Of a DNA stretch of 7,780 nucleotides, positions 1 to 5,465 are shown piece by piece. The stretch is from Acinetobacter sp. UBA3106. GTDB lineage: Bacteria > Pseudomonadota > Gammaproteobacteria > Pseudomonadales > Moraxellaceae. A model generated the notes under the pieces. The model ran no database searches. It was not told where the DNA came from and saw only the letters and a program-made list of their open reading frames with translations. Each line of letters begins with the position of its first letter. Within the stretch, counting starts at the first letter, position 1. The stretch lies in assembly GCA_002365595.1 (NCBI GenBank), contig DFAM01000001.1, forward strand, positions 144,554-152,333, written 5' to 3'. Made by a program: the position numbers and the translations under genes.

Positions 1-139
1 AAATAATTGAATAGGTAAAACAGTTTGTTTTTATAATTATGATCGTATTATTGAATTGCTAATATGTTCAATTTTATTTGCGCAGCTCGACTTCATTACT
101 AAGGTCAAGAAAATCATAATGAAATGATAGTCGATAAAA

Positions 140-171
140 AATTTAAAAGCCCTGTTAAGGGCTTTTAAATT
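140..171 (-). terminator. Rho-independent terminator of the telA-like operon
   Basis: A perfect 14-bp inverted repeat (140-153 with 158-171) has the 4-base loop GTTA, a GC core (AGCCCT/AGGGCT) and A/T-rich outer arms. Read on the minus strand, the stem runs into a T-rich tail (positions 139 down to about 134). It begins 7 bases past the stop codon of the four-TM gene, so it closes the three-gene operon. The arms also end in A/T runs on the other strand, so it could partly stop plus-strand transcription as well. Confidence 0.9.
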
Positions 172-178
172 GCGTCAT

Positions 179-1096
179 TTAACTTATAAGGCGCTGTTCG
201 ACTCGCAATATTCGCCCTTTTAAATGCTGCGCTAAAACAAATAAGATGAGGCTCAAAATTGCAGATAAGATGAGCATTGCAATAATCAATATATTCACCA
301 GACCACTGATTTGCTCTGCCTGAGTCACTTGTTTGGAAACAATTTTCGCCATTGGGGTTAAACTCTGACCATATAGCTGATGTTGCATGGTCCAGAGCTG
401 TTCAGGTTTAAAACCATATTCAAAAAAATTCGGATCTGTTTTTTCCGCTTTAATCAGCGCCAAAACTTGTGGAATAGCCGCATCTTTATCCACCGGTTTA
501 TGCAGTAGCGCAGTTTGCGCCAGCAGATATGCCTTTACCGGTTGATCTAAATTACTTTGCTGTAAATACTGCGCCAATTCGCTTTGCTGAATATTTTTGT
601 CGTATTGAATGACTTCTGCGTATGCATCCTGATCGTCATTTAAATCATATTGCAGATAAGTCAGGCCTGACCACAAGACGATAAATGCAATGATCCATCC
701 AACAAACTTCAAAATAAAAGACTGAAAACGCACATAAAAGAAACGTATTTTCTTTAAAAAATGAATGACAAAAAATGCCCCGACAAAGGAAACCAATAGT
801 TTTAGAATCAGCCAGCCAAACCAAGATAACAGGTTGCTAAAATAGTCCGTATGCTGACTGAGTTCAGCCAGGTTTGCATCTACACTCATCGGCATATGCA
901 ATTGCTTTAATTCAGTGCTAATTCCGAAAAAGCTATACACCAAATCATGCTGTAAAAATAACGCCACCACTGAGGCAATAAAAATAGTGCTGCTCGTCAT
1001 ACCCAACAGCATTAAATTGCGTTGCCGCTTTTTTAACGTGACCACGCCGGATTCAATCTGTTGCGGATTTACAGCATATTCATCTAAGGGAGGCAA
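179..1096 (-). CDS. Four-TM inner-membrane protein, TelB/KlaC-like by position
   Basis: Third gene of the operon, 42 bases after telA. The chosen TTG start gives 305 aa. Four hydrophobic segments are visible at about residues 28-49, 91-112, 127-148 and 265-289. Positive charges lie before TM1 (KKRQR), between TM2 and TM3 (KKIRFFYVR) and after TM4 (KGRILR). This predicts both termini in the cytoplasm, a short periplasmic loop of about 40 residues and a large periplasmic domain of about 115 residues between TM3 and TM4. That domain begins acidic (DLNDDQD) and is rich in Gln and Leu. The protein has no cysteine. I do not recognise the family from sequence. Its size, hydrophobicity and place after telA match TelB (KlaC), the membrane protein of the RK2/RP4 kilA operon. 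A role as membrane partner of TelA is inferred from that. Confidence 0.8.
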   Translation of the reverse strand: MPPLDEYAVNPQQIESGVVTLKKRQRNLMLLGMTSSTIFIASVVALFLQHDLVYSFFGISTELKQLHMPMSVDANLAELSQHTDYFSNLLSWFGWLILKLLVSFVGAFFVIHFLKKIRFFYVRFQSFILKFVGWIIAFIVLWSGLTYLQYDLNDDQDAYAEVIQYDKNIQQSELAQYLQQSNLDQPVKAYLLAQTALLHKPVDKDAAIPQVLALIKAEKTDPNFFEYGFKPEQLWTMQHQLYGQSLTPMAKIVSKQVTQAEQISGLVNILIIAMLILSAILSLILFVLAQHLKGRILRVEQRLIS

Positions 1097-1103
1097 ACCT
1101 TTT

Positions 1104-1108
1104 CTCCT
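1104..1108 (-). promoter_or_regulatory. Ribosome binding site fixing a TTG start
   Basis: On the minus strand AGGAG lies 7 bases before the TTG at 1096-1094. A longer reading from another TTG at 1117 would put this Shine-Dalgarno sequence inside the coding region and has no comparable site of its own. The start at 1096 is therefore preferred, and the protein then begins M-P-P-L-D-E-Y. Confidence 0.7.
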
Positions 1109-1138
1109 AAAGTGCAAGCAATCCAGTTAAGTTCATGC

Positions 1139-2272
1139 TTAAGACTTATTTACGCTACTATTACTCGATTCTAAAACCAGATGATTCAAATTTTCTTGCA
1201 GCGCACGTAACCGTGTCGTAGCTTCAGCACGTTTCTGCATGCCTTCTTTTTGCACCTGAATCACATCATTAACAGTTTTAATGAGGGTGTTTTGCACATG
1301 TTCAAGCGTTTCGATATCAATTACTGAACGTTGATTGGCTTTGGCGGTATCTACTGAGTTTTGATGCAACAAGTCCGCATTACGGCGCAACAGGTCATTG
1401 GTCGCATCATCTATGCTATTGGCCAGCTGCACACTATTTTTCTGTTCATTCAGGGAAATCGCTAAACTGATCTGGTTTTTCCATGCCGGCAAGGTAATGT
1501 TTTTAATCGCATAGAATTTATCTACCAGCATCAAGTTATTGGACTGGATAATTCGAATCATCGGCAAGGTTTGCATGGCAGATTGCTGCAAAACCTGTAA
1601 ATCACTGACCCGTTTTTCCAGATTATTAGCCAAATGATTCAGGTCATAGACTTTCTGCACCGTGGTCTGATCTTGGGTTTGGCTGCTTAAAGCGGTAATT
1701 TGTTGCTGAATTTCCTGCTCTTTTAATTTCCCGGCAGCAATATAAATACCCAGCTGTTTATATTCATCTTGCACGCCCTGAAACATGCGATCTAACGTGT
1801 CAACACGGCTTTTAAGTCCAGATTGGGAAGTCTCAATTTCTTTGACCAAAACATCAATCTGTTCTTTGGTGCTATTAAAATGCTGATCAAAGTTTTGCTT
1901 GGCCCCTTTCATTTTACTGATCAAGCCGCCAAAAAAACCGGTACTTTTTTTCTTGTTTAAAATACTGCTGCTATTCAACTGTTGGGCAACCTGTACCACC
2001 TGATTTAATTTTTGACCAGTCGTGTCCAGTTCTTTATTTTGTACCAGATTCAGCAGTTCATCGGTATAACTCGATGTTTTTGTGGCAATATTTTTGCCAT
2101 ATTCTGCCACTGCGGTATGGTTCATTTCAGCCAGTTCTTTATGGGCATTCATCACTTCATTAAAGTCTGAATGCTGCAAACCCATTTCTTGTAAATTCAG
2201 TTGCTGAAATTTTTGCTGAACTATATCAGTGTTCACTTCAACAGGAAGATCTTTGTGTTCAAAATCGGTCAT
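1139..2272 (-). CDS. telA: TelA/KlaB family protein (toxic anion resistance, PF05816)
   Basis: Middle gene of the operon, 377 aa, close to the usual TelA length. It is soluble, strongly helical and Gln-rich, with no signal peptide or membrane segment. Family hallmarks are: a basic, Gly-rich stretch near 107-125 (KKKSTGFFGGLISKMKGAK); a coiled-coil-like region at 135-230 including LGIYIAAG near 174-181; the conserved LVDKF...LPAWKNQ block at 249-267; and the C-terminal block DLLRRNADLL, then DTAKANQR, IDIETL and QKEGMQKR at 293-348. There is no cysteine. The ATG at 2272 has GGTGA three bases upstream, and the gene follows its neighbour by 20 bases. Chromosomal and plasmid relatives are linked to resistance to tellurite and some antimicrobials and to envelope stress, but their biochemical activity is not settled. 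Family assignment is firm; the phenotype here is not known. Confidence 0.92.
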   Translation of the reverse strand: MTDFEHKDLPVEVNTDIVQQKFQQLNLQEMGLQHSDFNEVMNAHKELAEMNHTAVAEYGKNIATKTSSYTDELLNLVQNKELDTTGQKLNQVVQVAQQLNSSSILNKKKSTGFFGGLISKMKGAKQNFDQHFNSTKEQIDVLVKEIETSQSGLKSRVDTLDRMFQGVQDEYKQLGIYIAAGKLKEQEIQQQITALSSQTQDQTTVQKVYDLNHLANNLEKRVSDLQVLQQSAMQTLPMIRIIQSNNLMLVDKFYAIKNITLPAWKNQISLAISLNEQKNSVQLANSIDDATNDLLRRNADLLHQNSVDTAKANQRSVIDIETLEHVQNTLIKTVNDVIQVQKEGMQKRAEATTRLRALQENLNHLVLESSNSSVNKS

Positions 2273-2292
2273 GCTTCACCTGAATAGTCTGT

Positions 2293-3081
2293 TTAATGTA
2301 TAGGTTTCTCGAGTGATTTTCTTAAAGTATGAATTAAATTCTCTCTACTATGATCCAGTTTTTCCAATTCAATGTGTGAACTGCTTTGGTTACTTTGTTT
2401 AACATGATATTGCCAGGCAGGAATCAGTACTTGCTGTGCTTCTTTAAAACGGTCCAGCAAAGTTAAAGAAAGCTGCTGCGATAATTGCATCTGTGTAATT
2501 GCAATATCATTACTGGCTTGTAGCGTTTGTAATGAATTGATTTTTTTTGACAATCTTTCTGAAAAATTGTCCAGCGGATGTATGTTCTTAACGAAATTCG
2601 GATATTCCAGCAAAAATTCTTGTGCAGCCCGAATGTATTTCGCCATTTGTTCACGATGCCCGATTAATTGCTGAAAACGTGCCTGCGACTTTTGTATTTC
2701 AATCTGCAGTTTTTGACTTAAATGATTAGCCCGATTGAGCAGTTGATCCAGATTTTTGTAATACTCAACCTGCCCAGAACCATATTCTAGATCAATCCCC
2801 AACCATTTTTGCAGCGCATTAAACTTGCGCGTTTTTAAGTATTTTTTTGAATCGGCCAAAGCCTGAATCAGCTGTTCTATGGTGCTACTTAATTGCTGGG
2901 TCAGGTGTGGATCGACACCGTTTAATAAAACTGACTGAGCCTGAATGACTGAATCGGCATAATGATTCAGACGATATTGATCCTGAAGCAAAGGGACCAA
3001 ATCATTACGCTGAATGGAAAGCAGTTCAGTCCGATTTACTTCAATATCAGCCAAATCAACAAGTACATCTATCTGGGACAT
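2293..3081 (-). CDS. Divergent, shortened TelA-like protein at the KlaA/KilA position
   Basis: First gene of the operon, 262 aa with an ATG start and only a weak ribosome binding site (GAG 11 bases upstream). It is soluble, helical and rich in Gln and Leu, with no cysteine, signal peptide or membrane segment. Reading it against the TelA encoded next door shows the same plan: QMAKYIRAA (145-153) resembles QLGIYIAA; LLDRF (208-212) and IPAW (220-223) match LVDKF and LPAW with identical 13-residue D-to-W spacing; IELEKL...ENLIHTL (237-253) resembles IDIETL...NTLIKTV. Between the last two blocks about 40 residues of TelA are missing, and so is the basic C-terminal tail. The rank in the operon and the length fit KilA (KlaA) of RK2/RP4, which I recall as about 28 kDa. 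Likely a TelA partner or a regulator of it (inference). Confidence 0.82.
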   Translation of the reverse strand: MSQIDVLVDLADIEVNRTELLSIQRNDLVPLLQDQYRLNHYADSVIQAQSVLLNGVDPHLTQQLSSTIEQLIQALADSKKYLKTRKFNALQKWLGIDLEYGSGQVEYYKNLDQLLNRANHLSQKLQIEIQKSQARFQQLIGHREQMAKYIRAAQEFLLEYPNFVKNIHPLDNFSERLSKKINSLQTLQASNDIAITQMQLSQQLSLTLLDRFKEAQQVLIPAWQYHVKQSNQSSSHIELEKLDHSRENLIHTLRKSLEKPIH

Positions 3082-3235
3082 AATATTGGAAACTCAATAA
3101 AATCATTTTTATAGTACGACTTTTGTACCAAAGATCATGTAGTGTTTTGCAATTTTTCAGAACCTCACTCAGACATGTTGTGAAACAATAAAATACGGTT
3201 TGGTAATTCGTCGGAAAAATAACCAGCCCCATACC

Positions 3236-3253
3236 AATAATTAATTGATTATT
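3236..3253. repeat. AT-rich imperfect palindrome
   Basis: The 18-base sequence AATAATTAATTGATTATT is identical to its reverse complement at 16 of 18 positions. It lies in the middle of the divergent intergenic region, where a shared regulator could bind. An AT-rich palindrome of this size can arise by chance, so function is uncertain. Confidence 0.35.
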
Positions 3254-3308
3254 CAAATGTTTATAAAATAAAAGACGAGTTCAGATCATTTTCAGCGCAT
3301 GTTTTTAT

Positions 3309-3319
3309 CGGATTATCCG
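3309..3319. repeat. Short perfect dyad CGGAT-T-ATCCG (possible operator)
   Basis: A perfect 5-1-5 inverted repeat with two GC pairs in each arm sits in otherwise AT-rich DNA, four bases before the candidate -35 box of the propeller gene. Position and composition suggest an operator, but no regulator is encoded in the window. Confidence 0.35.
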
Positions 3320-3323
3320 GGAT

Positions 3324-3351
3324 TTGACTGCTGAATTCTTTATTCTATGGC
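3324..3351 (+). promoter_or_regulatory. Candidate sigma70 promoter of the propeller gene
   Basis: TTGACT at 3324-3329 matches the -35 consensus at five of six positions. Sixteen bases later TATGGC (3346-3351) is a poor -10 match, three of six. The placement, about 80 bases before the chosen start codon, is reasonable. A weak -10 box would fit a promoter that needs an activator. Confidence 0.3.
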
Positions 3352-3420
3352 TCAGCTAATACAGGAGTATTAGACCATTATGAAAATTCAAATAAAAAAT
3401 CGGTTTCATGGAGTTGAATC

Positions 3421-3424
3421 GGAG
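3421..3424 (+). promoter_or_regulatory. Ribosome binding site that decides the propeller start
   Basis: GGAG lies 9 bases before the ATG at 3434. An in-frame ATG also exists at 3380, with AGGAG 12 bases upstream, which is rather far. Starting at 3434 places a clean signal peptide at the very N-terminus; starting at 3380 would add 18 polar residues in front of it, unusual for a Sec substrate. The start at 3434 is preferred. Confidence 0.6.
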
Positions 3425-3433
3425 AATAATGAT

Positions 3434-4684
3434 ATGACAAACAAAAATCTTTTCCTTAAATGGAGTGTAAATGCATTATTTGCATCACTCGCGTTCACAT
3501 CCTTAACGAGCAATGCTGCAACATCTTCAACGCCTGCCCCCGCGAATAGCCAACAGGTCTTTTTTGTAGGTAATAACTGGGATGGTACAGTGACTGTCAT
3601 TCGTCCATCAGGTAATTTTGGCAAGATCGGTGTGATTAATATGGTTCCTGATCGCAAAGAGCGTTTGATGGAAATCCACCTTAATCCAATTAAACTGATT
3701 GCTTATACTTATATTCAGTCCACCGCTGGTGAAGGTAATGATCAACTGGTGGATGACATGTATTCCACCCCAGATGGCAAGTCTGTGGTGGCATCGCGTC
3801 CAAGTTTTGCCGATGTGGTTTCGATTAATATTGCGACGGGTAAAATCAACTGGCGTACGCCTGTAGAAGGTTTCCGAGCCGATCATATGGCGGTTTCTCC
3901 TGATGGTCAGCGTTTAGCAGTATCGGCTTCTTCCGGCAATGTGGTTCATGTACTGGATATCAACACCGGTAAAGAGTTGGGACGCTTTGCAACAGGCGAC
4001 AAACCGCATGAAAATATTTTCTTTAACGGTGGTACAAAAATTCTAAACTCAGCCATTGGTAATGTAGAAACTTCCATGGATGCTGCATGGCAAGATTTCA
4101 CCAAAGGCAAACGCGTCCTTACCATTGCTGATGCCAATACCTTTAAAGTCCTCAAAACCATTGATTTCCGTCCCGCACTTGATGCAGTGGGCCGTAAAGA
4201 TTTGTCCAATGCAGTACGTCCAATCGTATTCAGTAATGATGAAAGTAAAATTTATGCTCAGGTTTCATTTTTTAACGGCTTAATCGAGTATGATCTGAAC
4301 CAGAATAAAGTTACTCGAATTGGTCAATTACCAGGTAGTTCGACTATTCCATCTGACCGGACCAAATATGTAAATGACTCCCGTCATCATGGATTATCAA
4401 TCAGTGGTGATGGTGAAAAACTCTGTGTGGCAGGCACCATGGATGACTATGCAACCATTGTCGACCGTTCAACTTTAAAAGCCGGAAAACTGATTGCTGC
4501 AGGCAAGCCATATTGGGCAACCCAAAGCCCCGATGGAAAAAGCTGTGTGATTTCAGAGAGTGCTACTGATGTAGTTACGGTCATTGATTTTGCAACGGGC
4601 GAAAAAGTGCTGAGCGTTCCTGTAGGTAATCACCCGCAACGTGTTCGGATTGGTTATGCACCTGCGGGCTGGTCAACACCCTAA
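3434..4684 (+). CDS. Exported YVTN/YncE-like beta-propeller protein
   Basis: 416 aa from the preferred ATG. The N-terminus is a Sec signal peptide: a Lys-containing n-region (MTNKNLFLKW), a hydrophobic core, and probable cleavage after S-N-A at residue 28. The rest shows repeated beta-propeller blades with the YVTN-type signature SPDG(K/Q) followed by a strand, then VxxIxxxTGK. Examples are STPDGKSVVAS (about 111-121), VSPDGQRLAVS (154-164), LSISGDGEKLCVAG (321-334) and SPDGKSCVIS (365-374), with DINTGKEL and DFATGEKV ending blades. It is probably a seven-bladed propeller in the periplasm or outside the cell. It has two cysteines, at 331 and 371, at equivalent places in neighbouring blades, and several histidines just before the SPDG strands. 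Relatives such as YncE are periplasmic with poorly known roles. Propellers usually bind partners, and no enzyme motif is evident. It faces away from the telA-like operon and is likely transcribed alone or with the next small gene. Confidence 0.88.
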   Translation: MTNKNLFLKWSVNALFASLAFTSLTSNAATSSTPAPANSQQVFFVGNNWDGTVTVIRPSGNFGKIGVINMVPDRKERLMEIHLNPIKLIAYTYIQSTAGEGNDQLVDDMYSTPDGKSVVASRPSFADVVSINIATGKINWRTPVEGFRADHMAVSPDGQRLAVSASSGNVVHVLDINTGKELGRFATGDKPHENIFFNGGTKILNSAIGNVETSMDAAWQDFTKGKRVLTIADANTFKVLKTIDFRPALDAVGRKDLSNAVRPIVFSNDESKIYAQVSFFNGLIEYDLNQNKVTRIGQLPGSSTIPSDRTKYVNDSRHHGLSISGDGEKLCVAGTMDDYATIVDRSTLKAGKLIAAGKPYWATQSPDGKSCVISESATDVVTVIDFATGEKVLSVPVGNHPQRVRIGYAPAGWSTP

Positions 4685-4706
4685 CTGTTTATTTTTATAA
4701 ATCATA

Positions 4707-4736
4707 CAGACCTGATCTTAAGATTGGGTCTGTTTT
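4707..4736 (+). terminator. Hairpin terminator or attenuator after the propeller gene
   Basis: An 11-bp stem (4707-4717 with 4722-4732, two G-T pairs) begins with CAGACC/GGTCTG, has a TTAA loop and is followed directly by TTTT and a T/A-rich stretch. It starts 22 bases past the propeller stop codon. The short T-run suggests incomplete termination, which would let some transcripts continue into the small membrane-anchored gene 30 bases further on. Confidence 0.7.
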
Positions 4737-4765
4737 CATTTAAATATAAAAATAGGATTTTTGGC

Positions 4766-5242
4766 ATGAATAGCAGCATACGACTTGGTCTTATCATTGG
4801 CTTTATTGTGATTGTAGTACTGATCGTTGTGGTTTATATATTTAAACCGGCTCCCTCCTCTCCCTCAAATACAGCTAAAGCAAAAGAAAAACCCACTCCA
4901 GCTGTTGTAGTAGCGCCTGTTGAAAAAAAAGCGGTATCTGTCACACCCGTTCAATCAAAAATAGTAGCCGCACCAGATCAGAAAGTATTAATTCAACAAC
5001 GCGACCAACTGTATAAAGAGTTTGCAGCCATTAGCGACGCTTTAAGTCATGGACAGCAACCCGATTTACGTCAGGTGAACCAAATGTTAGAACAGCAAAA
5101 ACAGCTGGTTAAAACAGGAACGGTGACTGCGGATGAAGCTCTTTCATATTGCCAGTTTTTAAAGCAGATTTTACCTGCAATGGATCATCAGATTGATCAA
5201 AGTATTATAGAGTTAGAGAAGCTTAAGCATAGCGCGACATGA
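4766..5242 (+). CDS. Small membrane-anchored protein with helical extracytoplasmic domain, unknown function
   Basis: 158 aa from the ATG at 4766, which has AGGA 8 bases upstream. A TTG further upstream at 4724 would lie inside the terminator hairpin and is rejected. Residues 7-26 form one very hydrophobic, Ile/Val-rich membrane segment after a short N-terminus with one Arg. It lacks a lipobox and has no clear cleavage site, so it is probably a signal anchor. Residues 27-70 are a flexible linker rich in Pro, Ala, Lys and Val. Residues 71-155 are predicted helices rich in Gln and Leu (for example VLIQQRDQLYKEF and QMLEQQKQLV), with one Cys near residue 129. I do not recognise the family. The layout resembles periplasmic adaptor or scaffold proteins. 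It lies downstream of the exported propeller, so a shared extracytoplasmic role is possible but unproven. Confidence 0.75.
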   Translation: MNSSIRLGLIIGFIVIVVLIVVVYIFKPAPSSPSNTAKAKEKPTPAVVVAPVEKKAVSVTPVQSKIVAAPDQKVLIQQRDQLYKEFAAISDALSHGQQPDLRQVNQMLEQQKQLVKTGTVTADEALSYCQFLKQILPAMDHQIDQSIIELEKLKHSAT

Positions 5243-5332
5243 CAAGTGCAATAGAAGTTATTAACTTTAACAGATTATTAAACCTCAACGTTTTTTAAAC
5301 CAAATCATTAAAGCTAATTAAAAGACCATAAA

Positions 5333-5366
5333 AAAAACCCTTAAATCACCAGATTTAAGGGTTTTT
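5333..5366. terminator. Bidirectional terminator between converging genes
   Basis: A perfect 15-bp stem (5333-5347 with 5352-5366) has the loop ACCA, a CCC/GGG core and A/T runs at both outer ends. On the minus strand the stem is followed by a further T-run (positions 5332-5330), giving eight Ts in all, so it is strongest for maeA. On the plus strand the five Ts are part of the stem. It lies 90 bases after the small membrane gene and 99 bases after maeA and can serve both. Confidence 0.92.
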
Positions 5367-5465
5367 CCATCTAACTCAATCACTTGTTAAATTCTGCCAG
5401 ATATAAGCAGACTTCACGCATTGATCTTTACCTAGGCAAATTTTATCTTAATTATGGATACATAA

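Larger units (their letters stand above)
3082..3433. other. Divergent intergenic region between the telA-like operon and the propeller gene
   Basis: About 350 bases of AT-rich DNA without a credible gene must hold the promoters for both directions. Toward the propeller I see one modest sigma70-like candidate (3324-3351). Toward the telA-like operon, TATAAA/TACTAT sequences occur on the minus strand around 3110-3117, but none has a convincing -35 box at proper spacing, so I do not call a promoter there. Two dyad sequences (3236-3253 and 3309-3319) are listed separately. Confidence 0.6.

Noticed and set aside
1..139. Possible gene end or RNA at the left edge
   Set aside because: Stops are frequent in all frames, there is no strong hairpin other than the operon terminator, and there is no coding-like composition.
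1139..2272. Claiming that the organism is tellurite resistant because of telA
   Set aside because: TelA-family genes are often cryptic for this trait, and the sequence gives no evidence of the phenotype.
3082..3260. Promoter for the telA-like operon at TACTAT/TATAAA on the minus strand
   Set aside because: No -35 box lies at 16-18 bases from either hexamer; TTGGTA is too close and TTGCAA does not line up with a good -10 box.
3380..3433. Upstream ATG giving an 18-residue longer propeller protein
   Set aside because: It would place a polar extension before an otherwise standard signal peptide, and its Shine-Dalgarno spacing of 12 bases is poorer than that of the ATG at 3434.
4724..4765. TTG start giving a 172-aa version of the small membrane protein
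   Set aside because: The TTG lies inside the terminator hairpin and has no ribosome binding site; the ATG at 4766 has AGGA at good spacing and begins directly before the membrane anchor.
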